Positions 46,352-55,272 of a stretch of 64,000 nt of DNA are shown piece by piece. A program made the translations under genes and the position numbers. This DNA comes from Paraburkholderia gardini (GTDB lineage: Bacteria; Pseudomonadota; Gammaproteobacteria; Burkholderiales; Burkholderiaceae). The notes under the pieces were generated by a model. It was given only the letters and a program-made list of their open reading frames with translations, was not told the origin of the DNA and made no database searches. Position 1 is the stretch's first letter; every line of letters starts with the position of its first letter. The stretch is taken from positions 1-64,000 of the forward strand of contig NZ_CAJQYY010000019.1 of the NCBI RefSeq assembly GCF_907164575.1, in the 5' to 3' direction.

Positions 46352-47139
46352 GGATGTCGCCTTTTCAGTCGCCCCGAGCGGATGCCCGATCGCAATGATT
46401 TTAACGAACGAATCGACCAGTCGACATAGTGGGGACGGCCAGTGCCCGGCAGACGCGCCGGCACGCCCTCCGCGCGGCGCTGCGCCGGCAGATGGCCGGT
46501 GATCCACACCGTGCGGATGCCGAGTCGCCGGTAGTTTTTCAGATGGCTGCGCGTGTCTTCGACGAGGATGGCGTCCGCGAGACTGACGTGCGCGTCGCGC
46601 ATGGCACGACGCAGCATCGACGGATCGGGCTTCGCGCGCCAGGCGCGCCGGTCGCGCATGTGCTCGATGGCGATCACCCGCTCGAACAGTGGCGCGATGC
46701 GCAGCTCGTCGAGGACCGCGCGCGCGTACTTTTCGGGCGCGTTGGTCAGCACGATCTTGCGGCCCGGCAGCGCCTCGATGAGACGCGCGAGGCCGCGCTC
46801 GGCGCGCAGCATCGCGGGCAGATCAGGGAACGTGTGCACGACCTTGAGAAAGTGGTGCGGATCGACTGGATGATGGCGCGCAAGGCCCAGCAGCGTTGCG
46901 CCGTAACGCTGCGTGTAGCCGGTGCGCAGACGGTTCGCCTCGTCGCGCTCGACCTGCAGGGCGTCGATGATGTACTGCGTCATCGCCAGGTTGATCGCCG
47001 GGAAGATCGCGTGCGATGCGTGATGCAGCGTGTTGTCGAGATCGAAGAGCCACACGGGCGTGCCGCCTCCGATATGCGGCCGACGGCGTTTAGGACGGGA
47101 GGGACGCATCATGCTGGCAGTGGAAACGGGAGAGGCCAT
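46318..47139 (-). CDS. Pyrimidine 5'-nucleotidase-type HAD hydrolase
   Basis: A 273-residue HAD phosphatase. Motif I is WLFDLDNTLHHAS with Asp33 and Asp35, motif II is KIVLTNAPEKYA, and the Lys and acidic motif IV are in RAKPDPSMLRR and ILVEDTRSHLKNYRRLG. The DNTLHHAS motif places it with the SDT1/phm8-type pyrimidine 5'-nucleotidases. Start is uncertain: ATG at 47139 is used, but 47112 (nearer to homology) and 47187 are possible and none has a strong RBS. It lies between argB and slmA on one strand, with a 34-bp overlap into slmA. Confidence 0.85.
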   Translation of the reverse strand: MASPVSTASMMRPSRPKRRRPHIGGGTPVWLFDLDNTLHHASHAIFPAINLAMTQYIIDALQVERDEANRLRTGYTQRYGATLLGLARHHPVDPHHFLKVVHTFPDLPAMLRAERGLARLIEALPGRKIVLTNAPEKYARAVLDELRIAPLFERVIAIEHMRDRRAWRAKPDPSMLRRAMRDAHVSLADAILVEDTRSHLKNYRRLGIRTVWITGHLPAQRRAEGVPARLPGTGRPHYVDWSIRSLKSLRSGIRSGRLKRRHPCSRLTDLTRR

Positions 47140-47334
47140 GCAGGAGTCCGGTTTGAAGGCCTGTTCGAACGCCGGGCAGCAGGCCATGAATCAGGCCTGA
47201 AAGCGCCGGATGCAGCGTGAAATACAGTGGGCCTGAACGCCGGCTGGTGGAGCATCGCGCTGCCACCGCACAAGGGCGGCGGGCTGCGTGGCACGATACG
47301 CGCATGGCTGCGCGCACCGTGTTTCATGATGCGC

Positions 47335-48477
<1,143 letters not shown>

Positions 48478-48485
48478 TTATTCCT

Positions 48486-48749
48486 GTGATTCCCCAACAG
48501 ATTCATCATTTCGCCATGAACGCGTCAGATTCTTCTTCGCAGGATGTGGTGAGCGTGCGCTGTCCGCGCTGCGGCCATGCGTTCGACTGCGGCGCGCGGG
48601 CGAAAGACGTCGCATGCTGGTGCCGCGCGATGCTGGCGTTGCCAGCGGAGCGACTCGCGGCGGGAAGCGGGTGTCTGTGCCCCGAATGCCTTGCCACTGA
48701 AATCGCAAGCACCCAGCAAAGCGGCGCGCCGGGTGCCCCGGGCCGCTGA
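48486..48749 (+). CDS. Cysteine-rich CWC-family protein
   Basis: An 87-residue small protein with the CWC pattern: CPRCGHAFDCGARA (about 26-39), the signature CWCRAM (about 44-49) and a C-terminal CLCPECL. Eight cysteines in conserved pairs suggest zinc or iron-sulfur binding. The function is not known. An internal ATG at 48516 (MNASDSSSQ) would give 77 residues and may be the real start. It ends 20 bp before the sensor kinase gene, so it may be co-transcribed with the redox two-component pair. Confidence 0.75.
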   Translation: MIPQQIHHFAMNASDSSSQDVVSVRCPRCGHAFDCGARAKDVACWCRAMLALPAERLAAGSGCLCPECLATEIASTQQSGAPGAPGR

Positions 48750-48769
48750 CTGACGGGTAAACTGGCGGC

Positions 48770-50125
48770 ATGCACCGCATAACCACCACCGGCAGGGTCA
48801 ACCTCGGGCATCTTTTCTGGCTGCGAAGCTTCGCCATCATTGGGCAGCTTGGCACGATCGCGGTTGTCCAGTTCATGTTCGGCGTCCATCTGCCGCTCCC
48901 CGCGATGCTGCTCGTGATCGCGCTCGAAGTCGTGTTCAACGGCTTGACGTGGATTCGCGTGGCGCGCGAGAAGCCTGAGTCCAATCTCGAGCTGTTCGGC
49001 CAGATCTGGGTTGATCTGGGCGCCCTGTCGGCGCTGCTGTTCCTGTCGGGCGGCACGACCAATCCGTTCGTGTCGCTGTATCTGCCCTCGCTGGCGATTG
49101 CCGCGGCCGTGCTGCCCTGGTATCTGATGGCGTGGCTCGCCGCGTTCGCGGCTGCCTGTTACGCCGTGCTCGGCTTCGATTCCGTGCCGCTCAACCTCGA
49201 CAATCCGGCGAACCTCTTCGACTACTACCGCGCCGGCATGTGGGTGAACTTCATGGTGAGCGTCGGCCTGATCGCGTGGTTCGTGGCGCGGATGTCGCGC
49301 GCCCTGCGGCTGCGCGAAGCCGCGCTGGGCGAGGCCCAGCAGCGCTTGCTGCGCGATGAGCGTGCCGTGGCGCTCGGCGTGCAGGCCGCCACCGTCGCGC
49401 ACGAAATCGGCACGCCGCTCTCCACGATCGCGATGCTTGCCGAAGAACTGCGCGACGCGGCGCGTACCGACCAGGGTCTCGCGCCGTATTCGGCGGATAT
49501 CTCCCTGCTCGAACAGCAGATGGCGTTGTGCACGTCGGCGCTCGCGCGGCTGCGCAGTCGCGCCTCGTCGCCGGGTAGCCGGCTGACGGTGGGCGAATGG
49601 CTCGCATCGTTCGTCGAGCAATGGCGGCTGCGGCATCCGCATGTCAAATTCGAACGCCCGGGAACGCCGCCCGACCACGTCAGCCTTGACGATACGGTCG
49701 CAGTCGGCCAGATTCTCACGATCCTGCTGGATAATGCGGCGCGCGCGAGCCGCGATCACGTCACGCTGACCGCCCGGCTGACGGCGCGCGGCGATACGAT
49801 CGAGTTCGAAGTGTGCGACGCCGGCCCGGGTATTCCGCCGACGCTGCGTCATTCGCTCGGCACGATGCCGGTCGACAGCACGCAGGGCGGTCACGGCGTC
49901 GGCCTTTATCTGGCGTTTTCCGCCGCGACGCGCCTGGGTGGTTCGATCGAATTAAGCGATATCAACGAAACGAAGCCGCGCGGCACGCGCGCTACGCTGC
50001 GACTGCCGGTGGCAGGCCACGGGCAGTCCGGCGCATGGAAACCCGGTACCGCGCAGACGGCCGCTGGCCAGACGGATGCGAACCGGAACGGTTCGGCACC
50101 TGACAATACGGAGAAACAGGCATGA
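48770..50125 (+). CDS. RegB/PrrB-type redox sensor histidine kinase
   Basis: A 451-residue membrane kinase with about six helices (residues 15-175). The quinone-sensing signature GGTTNPF is at 94-100, the H-box is VAHEIGTPLSTIAML with phospho-acceptor His211, and Cys254 (MALCTSALARL) aligns with the redox-active cysteine of RegB. The HATPase domain has LLDNAARAS, DAGPGIPP and GHGVGLYLAF. This is the RegB/PrrB/ActS/RoxS family, which controls respiration and carbon or nitrogen metabolism with oxygen or redox state. The last about 40 residues are extra, low complexity. It overlaps the regulator gene by ATGA. Confidence 0.92.
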   Translation: MHRITTTGRVNLGHLFWLRSFAIIGQLGTIAVVQFMFGVHLPLPAMLLVIALEVVFNGLTWIRVAREKPESNLELFGQIWVDLGALSALLFLSGGTTNPFVSLYLPSLAIAAAVLPWYLMAWLAAFAAACYAVLGFDSVPLNLDNPANLFDYYRAGMWVNFMVSVGLIAWFVARMSRALRLREAALGEAQQRLLRDERAVALGVQAATVAHEIGTPLSTIAMLAEELRDAARTDQGLAPYSADISLLEQQMALCTSALARLRSRASSPGSRLTVGEWLASFVEQWRLRHPHVKFERPGTPPDHVSLDDTVAVGQILTILLDNAARASRDHVTLTARLTARGDTIEFEVCDAGPGIPPTLRHSLGTMPVDSTQGGHGVGLYLAFSAATRLGGSIELSDINETKPRGTRATLRLPVAGHGQSGAWKPGTAQTAAGQTDANRNGSAPDNTEKQA

Positions 50126-50664
50126 GCGACATGAATTTTCTGGTCATCGACGATGACGAAGTGTTCTCCGGCATCCTCGCGCGGGGCCTCACGCGACGCG
50201 GCTTCACGGTCGCCGAGGCGCACAACGCAGCCGAGGCGATCAGGCTCGCGAACCAGCAGAAGTTCGGGCAGATCACGGTCGACCTGCATCTGGGCAACGA
50301 TTCCGGCCTGAACCTGGTCGCGCCGTTGCGCGAATTGCAGCCGGACGCACGCATGCTCGTGCTGACGGGCTACGCAAGTATCGCGACGGCCGTGCAGGCG
50401 GTGAAGGATGGCGCCGACAACTATCTGGCAAAGCCCGCCAACGTCGAATCGATTCTTTCCGCGCTACAAAGCGAAGCGAGCGCGCTGCAGGCCGAAGAGG
50501 CGATCGACCACCCGGCGCCGCTTTCCGTGGCGCGGCTCGAATGGGAGCATATCCAGCGCGTGCTGGCGGAAAACGGCAACAACATTTCGGCGACGGCGCG
50601 TGCGCTGAACATGCATCGCCGCACGCTGCAGCGCAAGCTGGCGAAACGGCCGGTGCGGCAGTGA
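50122..50664 (+). CDS. RegA/PrrA-type response regulator
   Basis: A 180-residue regulator, the usual length for RegA. The receiver (1-118) has the acidic pocket Asp10-Asp12, phospho-acceptor Asp54 in TVDLHLGNDSG, and Lys104 in YLAKP. A short Pro-containing linker and a Fis-type HTH (about 150-175; NNISATARALNMHRRTLQRKL, within family consensus) follow. It is coupled to the RegB-like gene by a 4-bp overlap and is its partner. Confidence 0.92.
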   Translation: MSDMNFLVIDDDEVFSGILARGLTRRGFTVAEAHNAAEAIRLANQQKFGQITVDLHLGNDSGLNLVAPLRELQPDARMLVLTGYASIATAVQAVKDGADNYLAKPANVESILSALQSEASALQAEEAIDHPAPLSVARLEWEHIQRVLAENGNNISATARALNMHRRTLQRKLAKRPVRQ

Positions 50665-50696
50665 GTTGCGCGCCGTGAATGCATGGCACTGGTGGG

Positions 50697-50734
50697 AAAA
50701 CGGGCGGCCTTCGAAAAGGCCGTCCGTTTTACTT
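50697..50734 (+). terminator. Intrinsic terminator after regA-like gene
   Basis: AAAACGGGCGGCCTT pairs with AAGGCCGTCCGTTTT (one G-T) around CGAA, ending in TTTT. It can also terminate in the opposite direction. Confidence 0.85.
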
Positions 50735-50817
50735 GTGCGTGATGCCGTATGGTCTACCCGGCGGGTGCCGGATAGTGTGTGCGTCGACGGCATTGCAGGC
50801 AGCGCCGTCGCGCGGGA

Positions 50818-52164
50818 CTACAGCACGTAGCGGGACAGGTCCTCGTCTTCGGCGACTTCGTTCAGCGCACGATCGACATAGGCCGCGTCGATCGTGACGT
50901 TCGTGCCCGCGTGATTGCCCGCGGAGAACGACACTTCCTCGAGCAGCTTTTCGATCACCGTATAGAGACGGCGCGCGCCGATGTTCTCGGTTTTTTCGTT
51001 CACCGAAAACGCGATTTCGGCCAGGCGGCGAATGCCGTCTTCAGCGAAGTCGAGATGCACGTCTTCGGTAGCGAGCAGCGCCTGGTACTGTTTGACGAGG
51101 CTCGCGTCCGTTGCGACAAGAATCGATTCAAAGTCTTTCACCGAAAGCGAATCGAGTTCGACGCGAATCGGGAAGCGACCCTGCAGCTCGGGAATCAGGT
51201 CACTCGGCCTGGCCAGATGGAACGCACCGCTCGCGATGAACAGAACGTGATCCGTCTTCACCATGCCGTACTTCGTGTTGATCGTGGTGCCTTCGACGAG
51301 CGGCAGCAGATCGCGCTGCACACCCTGCCGCGACACCTCGCCGCCGCCGGCTTCATTGCGTGACGCGATCTTGTCGATCTCGTCGAGGAACACGATGCCG
51401 TTCTGCTCGACGTTACGCACGGCCATTGCCTTGACTTCTTCGTCGTTGAGCATCTTGCCGGCTTCCTCGTCGGTCAGCAGCTTCAGCGCTTCCTTGACCT
51501 TCAGCTTGCGACGCATTTTCTTGCCGCCGCCGATGTTCGCGAACATCGAACGGATCTGCTCGGTCATGTCTTCCATGCCCGGCGGCCCCATGATGTCCAT
51601 GCCGACCTGCGGTTGCTCGACGTCGAGTTCGATTTCCTTGTCGTCGAGAAGACCTTCGCGCAGACGCTTGCGGAATGTCTGACGCGTGGTGCTGCTTTCG
51701 TCGACGGTGTCGGCCGCGCTCGAGCTTGCGCCAAAACCGACGGGTCGCGCCGTTGGCAGCAGGATGTCGAGAATGCGGTCTTCGGCCTGATCTTCGGCCT
51801 TCGTGCGAACCTTGCGCATTTCCGTTTCGCGCGTCTGCTTGATGGAGATTTCCATCAGATCGCGCACGATGCTGTCGACGTCGCGACCGACGTAGCCGAC
51901 TTCCGTGAACTTCGTGGCTTCGATCTTGATGAACGGCGCGTCGGCGAGCCTGGCCAGACGGCGCGCGATTTCGGTTTTACCGACACCTGTCGGCCCGATC
52001 ATCAGAATGTTCTTCGGCGTGATTTCCTGGCGCAGCGGCTCTTCGACCTGCTGACGACGCCAGCGGTTGCGCAGCGCGACCGCGACCGCCTTCTTTGCAC
52101 GGTCCTGACCGATGATGTGTTTGTCGAGTTCCGAGACGATCTCGGCTGGAGTCATGGTGCTCAT
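50818..52164 (-). CDS. hslU: ATP-dependent unfoldase HslU
   Basis: A 448-residue AAA+ unfoldase that feeds substrates to HslV. Walker A is [17 protein letters not shown] (about 53-69), the I-domain with [12 protein letters not shown] sequence covers about 110-240, Walker B is [12 protein letters not shown], and the C-terminal tail ends [10 protein letters not shown], which inserts into HslV. Length is close to the E. coli enzyme (443). It is 9 bp downstream of hslV. Confidence 0.97.
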   Translation of the reverse strand: MSTMTPAEIVSELDKHIIGQDRAKKAVAVALRNRWRRQQVEEPLRQEITPKNILMIGPTGVGKTEIARRLARLADAPFIKIEATKFTEVGYVGRDVDSIVRDLMEISIKQTRETEMRKVRTKAEDQAEDRILDILLPTARPVGFGASSSAADTVDESSTTRQTFRKRLREGLLDDKEIELDVEQPQVGMDIMGPPGMEDMTEQIRSMFANIGGGKKMRRKLKVKEALKLLTDEEAGKMLNDEEVKAMAVRNVEQNGIVFLDEIDKIASRNEAGGGEVSRQGVQRDLLPLVEGTTINTKYGMVKTDHVLFIASGAFHLARPSDLIPELQGRFPIRVELDSLSVKDFESILVATDASLVKQYQALLATEDVHLDFAEDGIRRLAEIAFSVNEKTENIGARRLYTVIEKLLEEVSFSAGNHAGTNVTIDAAYVDRALNEVAEDEDLSRYVL

Positions 52165-52173
52165 CGTGGGTCC

Positions 52174-52710
52174 TTACTCGATCGTCTCGATGACGCGGTT
52201 ATGGTTCGTGTAGATACACATGTCGCCGGCAATCTCCAGCGCCTTTTCGACGATCTCGCGCGGTGAAAGATCCGTGTTCGCGAGAAGCGCCGCGGCCGCC
52301 GCCTGCGCGTACGCACCGCCCGAGCCGATGGCGCAGATGCCGCCTTCAGGATCGAGCACGTCGCCGTTGCCGGTGATGACGAGCGTGGTGTGTGCGTCGG
52401 CGGTGATCAGCATGGCCTCGAGGCGGCGCAGCATGCGGTCGGTGCGCCAGTCCTTGGCGAGTTCGACGGCTGCCCGCGTGAGGTTGCCCTGATGTTTTTC
52501 GAGCTTGGCTTCGAAGCGGTCGAGGAGCGAAAAGGCGTCGGCCGTGCCGCCGGCGAAACCGACCATCACCTTGCCGCCATAGATGCGCCGGACTTTTTTT
52601 GCACCGCCTTTCATGACGATGTTGCCCAGTGTCACCTGGCCGTCGCCGCCGAGCGCGACCTTGTCGCCGCGCCGCACGGAAACGATCGTCGTGCCGTGAA
52701 ATTGCTCCAT
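52174..52710 (-). CDS. hslV: ATP-dependent protease peptidase subunit HslV
   Basis: A 178-residue proteasome-like peptidase. The catalytic N-terminal threonine is Thr7 or Thr8 in [17 protein letters not shown]; in E. coli the protein begins MTTIVSVRR, so here a six-residue leader must be removed to expose it. [20 protein letters not shown] and [20 protein letters not shown] are strongly conserved. A sigma32-like promoter lies about 130-160 bp upstream. First gene of hslV-hslU. Confidence 0.96.
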   Translation of the reverse strand: MEQFHGTTIVSVRRGDKVALGGDGQVTLGNIVMKGGAKKVRRIYGGKVMVGFAGGTADAFSLLDRFEAKLEKHQGNLTRAAVELAKDWRTDRMLRRLEAMLITADAHTTLVITGNGDVLDPEGGICAIGSGGAYAQAAAAALLANTDLSPREIVEKALEIAGDMCIYTNHNRVIETIE

Positions 52711-52843
52711 ATGCGTTCCTTTTGCAAAAACGGGAAGGACGCAGCAGCGCTGTGCGCCACTACTTGAATCCGGGTAAGCGGACGGCGCGCAACGCGGAAA
52801 ACCAGGCAAAGGCGCGCGCGCTCGTGCAACGCATGTCGGATTT

Positions 52844-52871
52844 ATTTTAGGGCGTGCACCGCCATATCAAG
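52844..52871 (-). promoter_or_regulatory. Candidate sigma32 promoter of hslVU
   Basis: On the minus strand CTTGATA (52871-52865) and CCCTAAAAT (52852-52844) are separated by 12 bp, matching CTTGAAA-N11-16-CCCCATNT reasonably. The same 12-bp spacing occurs before htpX in this window. Confidence 0.55.
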
Positions 52872-52983
52872 AGTCGGCCGGATGGCTAACGGCGGAAAAA
52901 GGCGGGATAAAGAAGAAAAAACGCGTAAAAAGATGGGGCCGAAACGGCCGCGCCGGCAGCACGAAAGGGCGCGCCCCGGAAGA

Positions 52984-53010
52984 AAAAAGGCGCACGGAAC
53001 ACCGTGCGCC
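52984..53010 (-). terminator. Intrinsic terminator after dksA
   Basis: Minus-strand stem of nine G/C-rich pairs (GGCGCACGG with CCGTGCGCC, loop TGTT) is followed by TTTTTT. It lies 50 bp beyond the dksA stop. Confidence 0.88.
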
Positions 53011-53060
53011 TCTCGACGAAGCAGCGTATTGGGGCGCGGGCCGAAACCGCGCCGCGACGG

Positions 53061-53480
53061 TTAGTCGCCGAACAGCTTCTGGCGCAGCTCGCGGCGTTCC
53101 TGCGCTTCGAGCGACAGGGTTGCCGTGGGGCGTGCGAGCAGACGCGGAATGCCGATCGGCTCGCCGGTTTCCTCGCACCAGCCGTAGTCGCCCGAATCGA
53201 TGCGTGCGAGCGATTGCTGAACCTTCTTCAGCAGCTTGCGTTCGCGGTCGCGCGTGCGCAGTTCCAGCGCATGCTCTTCCTCGATCGTCGCGCGGTCGGC
53301 CGGGTCCGGCACGATCACGGTTTCACGCAGGTTTTCAGTCGTCTGGCCGGCATTGCGGAGAATTTCCGCCTGCAGCTGTTCGAGCTTGTTCTTGAAGAAA
53401 GCGAGCTGATCCTCATTCATGTAATCCTTGTCGCTCATCTTCAGGATTTCGGCTTCGGTCAAGAGTCGTTTCGTCGTCAT
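53061..53480 (-). CDS. dksA: DksA-type RNA polymerase regulator lacking zinc-finger cysteines
   Basis: A 139-residue DksA-like protein that acts in the RNA polymerase secondary channel with ppGpp. The coiled coil (about 30-95) has the tip motif DPADRA (59-64, two functional aspartates). In the globular part the E. coli Cys4 positions read Cys102 (DYGWCEE), Thr105, Ser123 and Ala126 (LSLEA), so three of four zinc ligands are gone, as in zinc-independent DksA2-type proteins. The ATG at 53480 is chosen; a TTG 27 bp upstream is also in frame but weaker. It is on the same strand as the COG0523 gene upstream, after a 573-bp gap. Confidence 0.93.
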   Translation of the reverse strand: MTTKRLLTEAEILKMSDKDYMNEDQLAFFKNKLEQLQAEILRNAGQTTENLRETVIVPDPADRATIEEEHALELRTRDRERKLLKKVQQSLARIDSGDYGWCEETGEPIGIPRLLARPTATLSLEAQERRELRQKLFGD

Positions 53481-54053
53481 CTGGCTTGCTTCTTCAATGT
53501 GAGGCAAAACTCATACATATTGCCCGCTCTTTCGTGTTGCCCGCAAAGATGCCCTGATTAACGCTCAAATGAGCGACGGCGAACACGGACGGTGGGCTGT
53601 CGTGACGCCAAAGGCGCCGATGCGGGGCCGAACTCCTCTGGAAACCGGTCTACAAATGCTCCTGAGGCATGATCTTTCTACCGGCAGCGCGCTCCCCGAA
53701 ACCGGTGTGCCAACCGGCATGCCGACGTGAATTCCGGATGAGATTTTCCGGCGCCGTGTGTGCCCGGTGCGAGCTGCAATGTCCCGGGCATTTCGTTGTC
53801 ATTCTCCAGTGGGCCCGTATTGTAACTGAATCACAATACGGGACGACAACCGGGGGAAATCCCTGCTGCCACTGCCAATATCCTGAAAATATAACGCGCT
53901 GACGACCAAAAAGCGATGGTCGTTCATGGTTTTGCACAACAGGGTTTTCACGCGCCTTTCATATATGCCGCATTTTTGAATGGCCCGGCCGCACTGGCGA
54001 GGCCAGATTTACCGGTTTCGGGCCGCTTCCTGTTTTCGCGCAGCGCGGCCGCT
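53481..54053. other. Spacer upstream of dksA with two inverted repeats
   Basis: This 573-bp stretch between the COG0523 gene and dksA holds no convincing gene; a 95-codon minus-strand frame (53650-53937) lacks homology and an RBS. It contains CCCGTATTGT-N9-ACAATACGGG (53814-53842) and ACGACCA-N8-TGGTCGT (53904-53925), plus an A/T-rich segment near 53887-53895. The dksA promoter should lie here. Confidence 0.6.
53814..53842. promoter_or_regulatory. Inverted repeat CCCGTATTGT-N9-ACAATACGGG
   Basis: Perfect 10-bp arms around a 9-base spacer, about 335 bp upstream of dksA. No T-run follows, so it looks like an operator rather than a terminator. It does not match the Zur or Fur consensus that I know. 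Confidence 0.5.
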
Positions 54054-55106
54054 TCAGGCAAGGCAGGCGTCGAGGCCGTCAGTAATCAGGTCTTGCGGCA
54101 GTTCGATACCGATAAACACCATCTTGCTGTTTTTCTTTTCAACCGGCTGCCATTTGGACGCGAGATCGCTGCCCATCATCTGATGCACGCCCTGGAACAC
54201 CACCTTGCGATCGACGCCCTTCATGTACAGCACGCCCTTGTAGCGCAGCAGACGCTCGCCGTAGATCTGCAGGATGCCGCCGAGGAAGTCTTCGAGGCGG
54301 TTCGGGTCGAACGGCCGCTCGCTGCGGTAGACGAACGATTTGATCTTGTCGTCGTGATGCGCGTGGTGGTGATGGGCGTGATCGTGGTCGTGACCTTCGT
54401 GATCGCACTTGCCGTGATCGTGATCATCATGTGCGTGGTCGTGGTCGTGGTCGTCTTCGGCGAGGAAATCCGGGTCGATTTCGAGTTTCGCATTCAGGTT
54501 GAAGCCGCGCAGATCGAAGATTTCCTTGATGTCGGCCTCACCGAAATTGACGATCCTGATCGCCGCTTTCGGGTTCATGTGCAGCAGACGGTGACGCAGG
54601 TCGCCAAGCGCCTTGTCGTCGACGAGATCGGCCTTCGTGATGAACAGGCGGTCAGCGAAGCCGACCTGACGCTGCACGACTTCATGCTCGTCGAGCTGGT
54701 GATCCGCGTGTTTTGCGTCGACGAGCGTGATGATCGCGTCGAGCAGGAATTCGTCGGCGATCTCGTTATCCATAAAGAACGTCTGCGCCACGGGACCCGG
54801 ATTGGCGAGACCGGTGGTTTCGATCACGACGCGGTCGAAATCCAGTTCGCCGGCCTGCTTTTTCGCGGCCAGGTCGCTGAGCACGCGCGCGAGGTCGCCG
54901 CGGATCGTGCAGCAGATGCAGCCGTTGCTCATCTGGATGATCTGCTCGTTCGCGTCCTGCACGAGGATTTCGTTATCGATGTTCTCTTCGCCGAACTCGT
55001 TTTCGATCACGGCGATCTTCATGCCGTGCTTTTCGTTCAGGATGCGCTTGAGCAGCGTGGTTTTGCCGCTGCCGAGAAAGCCGGTCAGGATGGTAACGGG
55101 AATCAT
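54054..55106 (-). CDS. COG0523 (CobW/YjiA-type) G3E GTPase with His-rich loop
   Basis: A 350-residue metal-chaperone GTPase. Walker A is GFLGSGKTTLLKRIL (9-23), the metal-binding CxCC motif is NGCICCTIRGDL with Cys63, Cys65 and Cys66, the switch region has ETTGLANPGP, and the base-recognition motif is ITKADLVD. A histidine/aspartate-rich stretch at about 217-250 (repeats of HDHDHAH, HDDHDHGKCDHEGHDHDH in pieces) would bind zinc or another divalent metal. COG0523 proteins are proposed to hand metal to target enzymes; many are zinc-linked and adjacent to dksA paralogues. The substrate metal cannot be assigned from sequence alone. Confidence 0.92.
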   Translation of the reverse strand: MIPVTILTGFLGSGKTTLLKRILNEKHGMKIAVIENEFGEENIDNEILVQDANEQIIQMSNGCICCTIRGDLARVLSDLAAKKQAGELDFDRVVIETTGLANPGPVAQTFFMDNEIADEFLLDAIITLVDAKHADHQLDEHEVVQRQVGFADRLFITKADLVDDKALGDLRHRLLHMNPKAAIRIVNFGEADIKEIFDLRGFNLNAKLEIDPDFLAEDDHDHDHAHDDHDHGKCDHEGHDHDHAHHHHAHHDDKIKSFVYRSERPFDPNRLEDFLGGILQIYGERLLRYKGVLYMKGVDRKVVFQGVHQMMGSDLASKWQPVEKKNSKMVFIGIELPQDLITDGLDACLA

Positions 55107-55272
55107 GGTGTCTGCCTGTTAAATACGTGAAATCAGGTGCGGGGCCGCGCGCCGGCGGCCACTCGATCGGTCTGTTATTGAAACATATCTGTCAAGGCAC
55201 CGCTTGCGGCTGCACGGCCAGCGGCACCCCGCCGGAATCCGGCCACGGGAAATATCCCGAAACTATGGGCGA

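Larger units (their letters stand above)
52711..53060. other. Spacer between hslV and dksA
   Basis: This 350-bp stretch holds the hslVU promoter (52844-52871) and the dksA terminator (52984-53010). Between them (52872-52983) it is purine-rich on the plus strand and encodes nothing recognisable. Confidence 0.7.

Noticed and set aside
53650..53937. 95-codon minus-strand frame upstream of dksA
   Set aside because: Runs across the inverted repeat, without homology or RBS.
53481..55272. Zur operator for the dksA/COG0523 pair
   Set aside because: The inverted repeat upstream of dksA does not match the GTTAT-type Zur pattern, and nothing similar precedes the COG0523 gene.
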